Origin: Symbiodinium natans
Lineage: Eukaryota > Sar > Dinophyceae > Suessiales > Symbiodiniaceae
Assembly (NCBI GenBank): GCA_905221605.1
Contig: CAJNDS010002726.1
Location: 1 to 64,000, forward strand
Length of the DNA: 64,000 nt
Direction of reading: 5' to 3'
This document shows, in pieces, positions 36,706 through 47,800 of the stretch (its first letter is position 1; the number at the start of each line of letters is the position of its first letter). The position numbers and the translations under genes were made by a program. A model generated the notes under the pieces. That model was not told the DNA's origin. It did no database searches and saw nothing but the letters and a program-made list of their open reading frames with translations.

Positions 36706-37965
36706 ATGCCGAAGCTGCGACTACCGCTGAAGCAGAGCTCTCGATCGTCATCGGGCGGCAGTTTGCATGCTACGCATGTCTCCCCGCAGCATGCATCCAA
36801 AGCATCCAAAGACTCTCCGTTGTTGGTCGACGCAAAAGGAGAGCGGCCTGCTTGGCTTCCCTATGAGGGACCTGGAAATCGTTATGTTGCACCTGAGATG
36901 TGGGCCATGTCAGCGACGCAGTTCCATGGCTTCATCGCCGCCTGTAAGTCAACCACTGTCTATGAAGGTCTTTCACAAAGGACGGAAGGCAAAGTCAACA
37001 TGTACGACATCTGCGAAACTTTCGTGAAGCCTTGGACAGCTGGCACTGGCAACAGCGTGGCCCTTCTCCTAAATAGTCAGAAGCCACTACCGGTAGAACT
37101 GATGATGTCACACGCCTGGGCAGAGGAGATCGACGAGTGTGCTGAGGCGCTCATGCTACACTTTGCACGCTACAACATCTTGGATAATACAGCTTGCTGG
37201 TTCTGTGTCTTTGCGAACTATCAGCCGGGCGACTGCTGGACAGTCCAGGACCAGCTTGCTCTGGATCCCTTTGGAAGAGTCTTATCTGCGATCAACGAGG
37301 CAGGCCGCCAGTTGGGTTTTGAAGACGCACGTCGTGGAATGGTCGTGATACACACCTCGGCATCAGAGGTTTACGAGCGTCTCTGGTGTGTTTTCGAGAT
37401 CGGGAAAGCCTCTCTGGAGGGTGTTCCGATTAGAGCCGCCTCTTCTTTTACCTACGTCCAGGCGCAGACAGGGAAAAGCAAGGAGAGCCTCAGAGTCCTC
37501 ACGGAAAATGCGAGGTGCTCAGTGCCTGAGGATGAAGAGCGGATTCGCGAGCTGTTGGTCAGTGAGTTCGGCGGCGCTCAGATGCTTAACAGCACAATCT
37601 GGGAGTTCCGCATGGCGATGATGAGCCAGATGGGATACGAGCTTCGCTCCGGTGCCTGGAAGGCCGTTCCGAACATGAGCTTCTTCCGGAAAGGCAAGAA
37701 TGCTGCAGCCGAGCTGATGGAGCTCCAGGCGGTGAGCCTGCAAGTGCTGGCACGAAGTGCTGCAGGAAGTAGCGATGAAGAGGGTTCTCGAGATGCTCGG
37801 GTTCCTCAAAGGAAACCCAAGATTCTCTATAGACCTTTACCTTTACAGCAAGATGCTTCGCCAAAACGCTTGAGCTCGACCTATCCCAGACCGGCTGCCA
37901 AGTTGCTCTGGTCACCAGCACCCTTATCCCCCACTCAGAGCCCCAACATCAGGCTGCAGGTGTAG
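36706..37965 (+). CDS. Conserved protist protein of unknown function (WxxxFANxQ / LWCVFE family)
   Basis: A 419-codon frame with clear protein character from about residue 45 onward. Visible blocks are VELMMSHAWAEEIDECAEAL (a buried strand then acidic helix), WFCVFANYQPGDCWTVQD, RRGMVVIHTSASEVYERLWC followed by VFEIGKA, and a C-terminal Ser/Arg/Pro-rich tail. I recall this block order from a large uncharacterised family in algae and ciliates. The SHAWxEE strand and LWCVFE helix recall a TIR-like fold, which is inference only. The start is uncertain: an ATG at 36,570 after CTAAGCAG opens another frame (NMAQLAALLGSAISQPGQQW) that could be a first exon joined by a short intron, for example through the CTCCCCGCAG acceptor at 36,781-36,790. 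Nearly intronless, unlike its downstream neighbours. Confidence 0.8.
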   Translation: MPKLRLPLKQSSRSSSGGSLHATHVSPQHASKASKDSPLLVDAKGERPAWLPYEGPGNRYVAPEMWAMSATQFHGFIAACKSTTVYEGLSQRTEGKVNMYDICETFVKPWTAGTGNSVALLLNSQKPLPVELMMSHAWAEEIDECAEALMLHFARYNILDNTACWFCVFANYQPGDCWTVQDQLALDPFGRVLSAINEAGRQLGFEDARRGMVVIHTSASEVYERLWCVFEIGKASLEGVPIRAASSFTYVQAQTGKSKESLRVLTENARCSVPEDEERIRELLVSEFGGAQMLNSTIWEFRMAMMSQMGYELRSGAWKAVPNMSFFRKGKNAAAELMELQAVSLQVLARSAAGSSDEEGSRDARVPQRKPKILYRPLPLQQDASPKRLSSTYPRPAAKLLWSPAPLSPTQSPNIRLQV

Positions 37966-38002
37966 AACGGGCCGAGGCAGGAAATGACCCAAAGACTGCA
38001 CC

Positions 38003-38281
38003 TTGAGACACATTAAGCAAATTGATTTCGATCATCCCCCTAATACCCTTATTGGTACTTTGCGGGATCCTCCGGAGTTTTTGCTCTCCAGCATCTTTCG
38101 CCCGGAAGACGTTTCGAAATCCGGCATCTATGCATTTCGAGTTCGGCACGTGGATGGTGTTTATGAATTATGGGAGGGCACATGTCACATTCAGGCCCAT
38201 GATGCAGCATCGAGTAAGAACATCATGCAGTCCAGACGACTTGCCGCAAACACCCTACGAATCGCTCGAAGCTCGTCCTGA
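38003..38281 (+). CDS. Short open frame just downstream, doubtful
   Basis: Thirty-seven nt after the previous stop a frame of about 92 codons contains HPPNTLIGTLRDPPEFLLSS and GIYAFRVRHVDGVYELWEGT. Composition is protein-like, but a second frame (38,022-38,351) is equally plausible. It could be a separate small gene or the 3' leader of the gene above. No family recognised. Confidence 0.3.
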   Translation: MRHIKQIDFDHPPNTLIGTLRDPPEFLLSSIFRPEDVSKSGIYAFRVRHVDGVYELWEGTCHIQAHDAASSKNIMQSRRLAANTLRIARSSS

Positions 38282-38289
38282 GTTTCCAC

Positions 38290-40500
38290 ATTTTGGCCGA
38301 GGGGTCTGCTCCCCCCCTCCCAACTCGGCTTTTGAAGCCAGGCAGGATTAATCCTGCTTGGAACGTATGTATGCTCTGTGAACTGCCGCATGTTTGTGCC
38401 CAAAGTGTGAGCTCCCGCCCAAACAAGAGATTTGCCCGATCCTGTTTGACATGTATGCCCTGTGAACCGGCGCCACAAAACGAGATTGACGTTTGCAGAG
38501 CAGGTTGGAGTTGAGTGGTGCTTCCTCGGCCTCGCCCTATTTCTTGGCAATGCTTCCTCGGCCTTGCCTTAATTATTTCCTGGCCGGAATCCCCTGTGCA
38601 AATCCCTGACCCTAAGAGCTTGACACGAGGCACTGCATCCCCTTTCAGTTGCGGAGGCTAGACTCTTCTGGGCTTCTCACTCGGCGGGATTCTCTGGCGT
38701 GCGTGGGATTCTGTGGCCTGGGATGTGCTGCGGGATTCTCGGCGGGTCCTTGGGGGTGGGCATCACGGGCGCGGGCCAGGAGATCGGGCGAGGATTGCAG
38801 GAGACCTGCACCACGAGCATAGTTGAGCTACAGTATGGCAGAACTCCACACCGAGTGTGAGGAACAAATCTGCGCAGACGAGTTCACTTTAAGGTGGTGT
38901 GCGAGTGTATATGGCATGAAATGACCCGTATATGCAATGTTACATAGCGGACCGGATGCAGCCCTGAACCTCAAGCAAGACTCCTCAAAGGCAGCACCCG
39001 ATAGATTCTCAAGTAATCTCGGTCTCAGTGTGGTTCGGGTTTATGAGAAAGTTAGGTCGTAAGGCTTCGCCTGCACCCGTTATGGACTTGAAGATCGGAA
39101 TGAGCACCTCCGGGAATCACAGAATGGGCCCAGAGTTCTCTCAGGCCGAATATCACTGCATCGGCAATGCCCTGTAGCAAATGTCCACACCTGACCTCAT
39201 GCAGCTTGCAAAGCTCTCAGATTTTCAGAAAATGAAGAGAAAGAGCACAGCGCTGCACGGATAGGCCTTGCAGTCCATCCTCAGCTGGAGGCCGTGGACA
39301 AAGGCGGGAGCAAAACATGGTTTGGGGGGTTTGGGGGGTGAGTTGCACATTTGAGAAGGCTATAGAGGACTCTTGATGCATTTAACCAAGGAGGGCAGAG
39401 GCGCGCCTAGCCGTAGAAGTTTTCGGGTTCGCTCTTGCTGTCATCTCGCGAAGGCTTTCCAGTGAGGTATGTGAATTGCAGTAATTACAGTGCTTGGCAA
39501 GCTTTCGAATGGTTCGCAATCCACAAGCTCAGGCCCAAAGTCACACGGCTACAAAGCTCTGTGCGCGATCCACAGCTGAAGCCCGAAAGAAGCGTCTGCC
39601 TACTGCCGTAGCATGGGCATTGTTGGGTCTCCTGCCGTGAGCCAGGTATGGCTTCGGAGGAGTCCACTTGGCCATGGCCTTGGGAGTGCTGGGCGGGCTC
39701 AGGACTCGAAAAGGACTCTATAAGCACTCTATAGGGCTCCTAGGTTTGGCATCAGTTGGGGGTTTAGGGGTGCCAGGGATGCGGATTTGAAGCAGGGCCA
39801 ACACCTCAGACTCAGGATTTCGGGTTGGGATTTCGGGAGTTCGGAGTTGTGGGCTTTAGAGCTTTGTGTATTCTTATATAGGGTTTAGCGTGGCTGAAAG
39901 CGGGTTGGAGGACTGACTATAGGGATCCCCAATCTAAGCCAAGCAGCGATGCCCACTTGGGAGTAGCGTTGACCCTTGGGTGATTCAGCCTTGCTCGGAA
40001 CCTCAGCGCTTGAAGCTTCACTGACCTGCAGACCCACTTAGCTCCCAGCCTCGTGCCACTCTTTCGCCATGGGAAACACCTGCTCCGAGCCTTCTGTGGG
40101 TGTGCTCGAGGCGGTCCGGGTGCACCCTGAACCTTTCAAGCCTGAGTCCCACTGTAATCGCTGAGGCGTCTGACAATCCGTAGGGCTCCAATTTCGTTTT
40201 CGGCCGGTGCAGGTGTCAGGGTTCGGGGTTCGGAGGGGCCACTGATTCTTCGCCTGGTGATTATCCAGATCTCTTGACAGTAGGGAGAAGGCCATATTGG
40301 CGGCACACAGATCTGTATCCGCATTTCCGAGGTCCTACGTTTTGGCGTTTCCAAAAAAGTGGTGTGGGGCTTTCGAAGATGCAGTTCCATTTTGACTGAA
40401 TGGTATTGTTGGGGCTTTCGGACTAACGTTCAAGTTCATAGCCCAGCTCCTACACACCCCGCAGCGCAAGTCTTTGGACTTTGTATTCTAGCTTCTTGCA
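38290..40500. other. Intergenic stretch without a supported gene
   Basis: Nothing coding recognised on either strand. The GGGATTCT word recurs at 38,680-38,750 and GTTTGGGGG-type words are scattered. The last 20 nt (TATTCTAGCTTCTTGCAG) look like a trans-splice acceptor for the WrbA gene that follows. Confidence 0.5.
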
Positions 40501-40505
40501 GCAAC

Positions 40506-43500
40506 ATGCAGCAACATTCCCAGGTGGCCATCCAGAAGGGCCTTCCCGCGCAGAAGAAGGCGGCAAGCCCCAGCGTCGCCATCGTTTACTACTCCACGTA
40601 CGGGCATGTGAAGGCGCGGGGTTTTGGGTGCTAAGGATCCGAACCTCAGCTGCCTTAATAACGTGCGTGCACGTAAAGGCTGGGGGGGGGGGTTGAGGGT
40701 TGAGCAAAGGAGGCCTTTTTTGGGCCAGTGAGTTGTCACTTCATGGAGTTCACACAAGGGTCATGCTGGTTCCTATGTTTAGGTGGGCTACGGGGCAATT
40801 CAGGGATTGTCATATTCTGTGCAGCAGGTCAGGAGAGCGTCCATTGCAGCTAGGGCTTATATAGGGCTGGGGGACCAACACCTCCTCAACCCATCCGGTG
40901 TTCCCATTGAGACCACCTGGAAAGGTCTTGGCAGATGAGATCAAGAAGGGCTTGGAGGCCACGGGCACCAGTGCGGACCTCTTCCAGGCTCCGCTTCAGA
41001 GATGTTGAGAGTGGGTCCAGTGTCTGGGGTTTAGAGGGGTTGGGGTTTGCGGGCCGAACGCCCTAAGACCAAAGTACTATCTACCCTCATACGTATTATT
41101 TCGGGACATGTGGATACCCAATTGGGCCTGGCCTGTACGGGGCCTCGGACTTGCCCTCATCGGGGCCTCCGCTCAGACTGTGCACCACGCGGGCGAAGGT
41201 GAGACTTAGAACTCAGAGCTGCTATGAGCTGCTTCCCCACTGAGAACGCAACCCAGCCGCCCCAAGTACCTCTAAGAACCCACCAGCCTGGGTAAACACC
41301 CCATGCGCACTCTTCGAAAGTGCTTGCAGACTGGGCAGGTGCCAGAGACCCTGCCGCCCACAGCTCTTCAGGCTTTGGGCGCACCCGAGACTTTGCAAAA
41401 AAGGGCTTGTGGCTTGTAGCGCTGGAGGAAGAAGAGGTATAGGGGCCTACATTACAGTAGGGTTCACGCAAGGCTTAGTTGCGTCTGAGAGTGTGAGGGC
41501 TGCAGGTCCGTGCGGGGAGGTGTGGAGCCTTGTCTGGGGGCAGAGAGCCCAGCAAAGCCTCCCTGGAGCCAAGGACAAGCCCGCTGACGTGATGCTTCTG
41601 GATCGTGCCTTCCTATCGGAGCTGCCGAAGTACGATGGGCATCTGGGCTCTGATTGGTTGAGGGCGTTTAGTTTCACGCGATTTCGGTGGCATGATGCGG
41701 ACGTTGTCTTCGCATATGTGAACTGCGCCGCATTGAAGCTGGGAAGGCTTTTGTGTGCAAGGCGAGGGACCCTGCTGCCAACACAGATCAAGCGCGCGGC
41801 ATCCCTTCACAAACTGATCAGAGACCAGCAAACCCCCCTCTTCAAGCAAAGCACTACTGGAGACTGGAGAGGTTCATGTTTGGAATGCCCACTCGCTTCG
41901 GGATGATGGCCTCGCAGATGAAGGCTGGCGGCTACTTTTCCTTCTAAACCCGAACGGCGGGAATAAGCCTTTTGCAAACCCCTGAATGCAGGTGTAAACC
42001 AGTGAGCTGTGCCGATGACGGATTCATGAAGCGTGCTACCTAGAAAGAGAGTAGCTAGGTGCAGTAGCTTGGCTCAGAACCAGGACCTTCCGCGGTTGCT
42101 TCTGAAACCTCTGCATCATTCCTACCACATCATCCCAGGCCCCTCAACAGTCGGGCTTAGCATTTTGTATGATTCCTCTGCATTGAGAGGCATTCTTTGA
42201 TGGCACCGGCAGCCTCTGGCAGAGCGGGGCTTTGGCAGGGAAGCTTGGCGCCACCTTCGCCACTTGGCAGCTTTTGGGGTTCCCCCAATTCCTCCTGCTA
42301 GAGGGGCTGTGAATTTCGGTGGCTTGGAAGGCCTTATTGTCCTTTTGGAAAGCCTACACGGAAAGGCGCTCAGCTTTGCCGAGGCAACCAGAGGTTTCGC
42401 CCAGGTCCAAGCTGCAAGACTCGAAAGGTGAGGATAGGCTTTGCCACCTGATTTATTTGTGCCGCTGAAACACGAAGCTTTAAAGAGTTTTTAGGCCCTT
42501 TACTCAGCCCTCACCGGCAGACGAACCCAAATTAAGGGCCCATATGTATGACTCGTGTGTGAAGCTGCCCCTGACCCGGCGAAAACCCAGGAGCCAAGCC
42601 CTGGAAGAAGCTATGGTATAGGAGGGAAGGGGGAAAAGGACGCCAAAGAATTTAGAGCATGGGGTGGACCATCCTCTCGAAGGACCCCACCCTTCCTCGG
42701 AGCGCCTCAAGGTCAGCACTGGCACACAGCAGGGGGGACAGGAGACCACGCACTTCACAGCAGCGGCTCGGCTCCTCTTACGGTCGCTCAGGGGTCCCTC
42801 TGATCCCTTGTTTACTTTTCCGCTCCGGCTGCAGAGTTTACGGACATTTCTGCACAACGCTTTCACGAGTTGAGGTGGTTGCAGAGGCTTTGCATGATAA
42901 ATTCGCAGTTTTGAGCGTCGGAATCGAGGGGTCTAGCCTGGTCGGGGCATTCAAGTGTCGGTTTCAGGGCTTAGTACTTAGGGTTTAGGATTTGCTATAC
43001 TCGTGCTGCAAGGCTCGTCCTAAATTCTGAAGTGTTGCTTGCATCCTAACATCTCGCAGCCATAGGGAGAAAAACAGTGTCCCTGCACAGGTCACCCAGC
43101 TTGTGCATCACGGCATGTGCTACGTGCCCTTGGGATACCAGGCGAGTCTCCATGGTGGCTCCGCGTTTTGAGATAGGTGGAGGCTTTCAGAAGGTGTCGC
43201 AGGCTCACGAATCACGCTCTTGTGGTTTGCTCGAGCATGGTTGCCGTGTTTTGCGTATCTGGTTTAGGCGTGTGGGTTTTGGGATGTCAGGCATTTATTC
43301 CTGCAGAGGGTTTGAAAACTTCATGTTCAAGGTCGGAGTGCTTCGCGGGTCAGGACTGTCACGTGGTTCCGTTCTTGTCTACGTATACTTTCCGGCGAAT
43401 ACAACAATGGTGATCAGAACCGGCAGATCTGCGAAATGGCTTGCCGCGTGACGTTTGTTTGACGAATTGGCGCTTAGCCATAGGACCCTTGCTTGACCCT

Positions 43501-44529
43501 CGGCTTTGCAACAACGCACGGCGCGGTCCTGCATGTCGCCAGGCGGGCGGCGACGGCCAGTTCGACCTGAATGAGATCCATGGCGGCTCTCCATGGGGCG
43601 CCAGCACCTGCTTTTGCAACTGTATGGATCAGGGGTACGTGTTGCCGGCCTTGCAAGTCGCAGAGCCGATTCTCACATTGGTGGTACAAAGGCTCCTCAA
43701 TTTGTTCACAGCCATAGCTGGCCAACTTCAGTCCCACACCCTGCTCAAAGAGGATGCTGCGGCCAATCGGATAGCATGGCAGAGACATGTATGGTCCCAG
43801 TGCATATTTGGCTTTGTTTCCAGTATTTCCAGGTGAGGCTTCTTGCCATGGTTCCGGTGCTTCTAAGCCCCTTTCCCTGGAATTCCCAAATTTTGGAGCC
43901 TCCAAAGCCTGTCCGAGGCACCTTGGCCGGAGCGGATGGCAGCCGCCAACCCTCAGCACCTTGGTCTCCGATGTAAAATCAGGGAGATGGCTGTAAGTGC
44001 TACCCCAAAGCTGCCCAGACTCATCGAGAGCTTGAAAAGGCGCTTCCAATTCAAAGCTCCCAAACCCCCCCAGCACCTTGGTCCTCGCAGCCTTACCCCG
44101 CGCGGCCGCACTTCGCTGACTTGTCCCCGGAATTCTCACTAAACTCCAGGCGCTCGAGCTGAAGATCGCCAAGAAGCAGGGCGAGGTCTTTGGCAACGCC
44201 GCTCGGAGCTGGATTTTGTTTGCTTTGAGGTGGAATTAAGGGCAGCGGTGTTTCGATCAAAGAGCTTGGGGGAGGCAGAGCCCTATGGTGACTTCTGAGA
44301 TGTGGGATGGGGCTGATGGGTTTCCAGGGTTTCCAAAGGGAATTTGAGAGAGGTCTTGTTCACGGAGTTCGCGTTACACAACCTTTCGTCCTTTCGAACC
44401 CGCCTGCAGCCCTTGAAATCAAAGGCCCGCCGAGCCCCCACCCCTTCACCTGTGGGCTTCAAGGCCGTGAAGCGTACGACCACTCCGGCGGCGGCCAAGA
44501 AGCCCAAGGCCAACGGGGTCCACGCTTGA
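40506..44529 (+). CDS. wrbA: WrbA/FQR-type NAD(P)H:quinone oxidoreductase, copy 1 (12 exons)
   Basis: Flavodoxin-like FMN enzyme that reduces quinones by two electrons with NAD(P)H, usually tetrameric and cytosolic. Exons by homology: 40,506-40,613; 40,925-40,987; 41,339-41,386; 41,574-41,638; 41,872-41,923; 42,190-42,258; 42,712-42,765; 43,091-43,141; 43,543-43,603; 43,918-43,955; 44,150-44,200; 44,464-44,529. They total 726 nt (241 aa), in frame. Visible motifs: VAIVYYSTYGHVK (FMN phosphate loop), FGMPTRFGMM, STGTQQGGQETT, LVHHGMCYVPLGYQ, EIHGGSPWGAST and AGADGSRQ. There is an N-terminal extension of about 23 residues, and a basic C-terminal tail (KRTTTPAAAKKPKANGVHA) beyond the usual end. 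Ten introns start GC, one GA; all end AG|G. The ATG lies 5 nt after CTTCTTGCAG, consistent with spliced-leader addition. Copy 2 follows directly. Confidence 0.95.
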
Positions 44530-44830
44530 CTCTCATGGTCTTATCGGCTTGGAGCTGGCGCGCATGGACATGCTCTTTGTTAGGCTTCGGGCTTGAGATG
44601 TAGATTAAGGTATGGGTCTAGGGGCGGTAGAGGATGTGCTGGTTTGGAGAAGGCCCTGTAACTGCAGCTTAAGGTTCAGGGCTTCAGTAAACCCAGTGAC
44701 CCAGTGTTACAGAAGGGTCTGCAAACTGGGACCTCAAGGCTGCAAAAGGGGGCAGCTGCGGACCTGCCCCTCCACGCACCAAGCCTCCAATCCTCCAACA
44801 CATTCAAAGCCTCCCGCCCCCTCCAAGCAG

Positions 44831-47800
44831 GTCTGCGTCGTCTACTACAGCACGTACCTTGGCCGGCTTTTGCTTTAAGTAGCTTCACCAATGGCTACAA
44901 GTTCATTGGTCGTTGGGGTCCACAAAAGCCAGCTAAGGTACGGTCACGTGAAGAAGCTGGCAGACGAAATCGCCGCCTCCATGAAGGAGCCCTGCCCGTG
45001 ATGCGCCCCTTAAGAACGGTACAGGTCAAATTATTTCCCATGCCCACGTTCAACAAATTGGCTGCTAGGTGTGGCCGCCAACCACGTGAGTCGGATTAGA
45101 GTAAGCGCGCTAGTACTGCGGAATGGGCTGCCCAGACAGGGTGCGTTTGGAATAGAAACTAGCGTCGAGTTGCCGTCGAGCTGCAGTAGCATCCACCACC
45201 CTCCTCTATTAAGCACGGACCTGGTGCAGGAGGAGGGCGTGACCGTGGATATGTTTCAAGCGCCCGAGCTTCTGGGTGCTGATGTGCTCAAGAAGATGCC
45301 TGGCGGAATCCAGGGCTTTTGACCCCAGCTTCTCATGGGAGTGGCTGGGGTTCGGCTGCGTTATTGTTGGAACACTGTTGGAACACTGTTGGAACTGTGC
45401 AAGCCTGTTGGGGCCTGTTGGGGGTTGATCAAAGTCGAGTCCAGCATCCCTCAAGCGCCCTCCAGCAGCAAACCCACCGGACTGGAGTGAACACATCCAG
45501 AAATTCCTGCGCACGAACGCCCTAAACATCTGCCCGAAGTCACCTACAGCCCCCCAAAGACACTACAACCCCGCACTCCATAGGATGGGTGCCCCTGCGA
45601 AGCCCTCGGACGCTGTCATGGACCACACGAAGGTCCAGCAGCTTGCGGCCCCTGGGTTTCGGATGGCTGCTTTTTTTTCAGAGGGTTTTCCACTCTCTGT
45701 TTTTGCAGTGAATAAGGGACCCGGGCGTGCGAGCCCAGAAGCGTCTTCAACCTTAAATTCAAGCCCATCTGGCAGCGTCGCAGTCCAAGGACTACGATGG
45801 CATCCTTTTCGGCATTCCTACACGCTTCGGCAGTGCTGCAGCTCAGTGTCTGGACTGCTACGAGCGAGGCTTGAGGTGATTCTGGCTCACACATCTCGAG
45901 TTTCTTCACGAGACCATCATCCTTGGGCCAAAAGCATGATAGGGCTACCGGGCCTGATGATTCGACCTAGGTAAGTGTGCACCCATCTGCCCGCATTTGA
46001 TGCATCGAAGTTTTTTGGCTGCTCATGGTGAGCTTGAATCTCTGAAGCCTTAGCACTCTGCAAGGTTTCAGTCCCCAACGCCCCACCTTAAGCACTTCTC
46101 TGAAAAAAACTCGAGGATGAAGGCCTTCTTTGACAGCACGGGCTCGCTTTGGCAGAGCGGCGCGCTGGCCGGGAAGCTTGGAAGGATTTGGAAGGGCTTA
46201 GTGCAAGGAATCGGGTGGCCAAGCTGGAGGCCCTTGCAACGACCCCTTCGCTTCTCTTACATAGAACACCTACGTCCGCATGAAGCGAGTATAAAAGCTA
46301 ACATGAAAGAAAGATCTTGGGAAGTAGGGTTTGGCTGTCCAGCCCAGGAAGTTGGCTGGTAGCTTCTGCAGCACCGGCACCCTCAACGGCGGTCAGGAAT
46401 CAACCCACATGACGACGCTGCCCCTGGGGCCAATGTTGTCATTGCTGCCATGGTTTTGGCGGCTTCCAGGTATGTTTTCAGGGCCGCTGTTTCGAGAATG
46501 GGGCATTGAAGCCCTTCTGGTTGAAGCTCCGGTTTTCAAGCATCATGCAAGCCGGGTAGCGCTCTAGTCACCCGGGGCATCCGTCTGGAGCCTGTCCAAT
46601 CCCATGAGCTTGGTTGTTTGAGGATGTTTGAGGAGGGTGAGGAACGCAGGGGCAAAAAACTTGTCATGTGAGTACGGGCTTACAGGATGTCAGGCTTTGA
46701 TTTTTTCGGCTCCGGAAGCGGGTCTGAATGCCCCAAGAGTGACGTCTTAAGGACCAACTTCGTGCACCACGGCATGATCTACGTTCCCCTCGGCTACCAG
46801 GCCATCTCTGAAGCCCTGGGTTGGAGCCCCTCTTAACATGCAAAAGAGCTCAGGCGGGAGTCTAGGTTGGGGATTGTCGGTTCAAGTTTTCGGCTTCAGC
46901 TTCTAAGTGAAGCTTCGGCCCACGATGGCCCACGCTGCAGGGAATAAGTGAGACGCAGAGGCGCTGTTAGATCCCAAGCTCCCACCGCTCGCTTGTCGGG
47001 TTCGTTAGAGTGGCCAGTGGAAAAGTATATGTATGTAATCCAGATCCTGGCAAAATCCTATTGTCTCATCACCAGTGCAACCTCTGTCCTGAAGGGGCTC
47101 AAAGCCTCAGCCTGCATTCGACGCCTACGACGATGAGTTTATTTATTAAGCTCCTCGGCAAGGCCGGAGGCGATGGGCAGTTCGACATGACCGAGATCCA
47201 CGGTGGATCGCCATGGGGCGCCAGTGCCGGGGCGAAAATGGCTTTATCCTTTCAAGGCCTTACGCCCTGGCTTTTTCGGGCTTGTAGCTTACACCGCAAT
47301 AAGTCCAGTCAAGCTCATGAAAGAGCCCCGAGTCAGCTGAGGCACCTTTGCTGGGGCAGATGGCAGCCGCCAGGCCAGCGCCATGGAGCTCAAGATTGCG
47401 CGCCGTCAGGGAAAGGCCGGGGGGAATCGAAGGGATGCGGGCACGATGTGGGCACGCTCTCTTTTGGTTAGCGCTGGCTCATTTCCAGCTCGTCGTTCCC
47501 GTGTTCTGCTAAGCCTATCTAAGCCAATCTAAGCTTTGTGATGATAGGATGTAAGGGTACTTTCGAAGGCCCGGGAAGGATATGCCAGATGCAAGAGATT
47601 GCTTGTCTTCTGATGCATGACATTAACAAATACTCACCCATGCCTTTTGGGACTCTCTTCATATGTGCCGCTTTTTGCATACAAGCTTGCTTTCGGGAAT
47701 CTCCGGTGGCATCGACTTTTTCCTCCATGAGGGCAAAGTACCGTTAAAGAATGATGTTTTTTTTTCACTTTTGAAAAGCTACTTGTGAACCGACTTTTTG

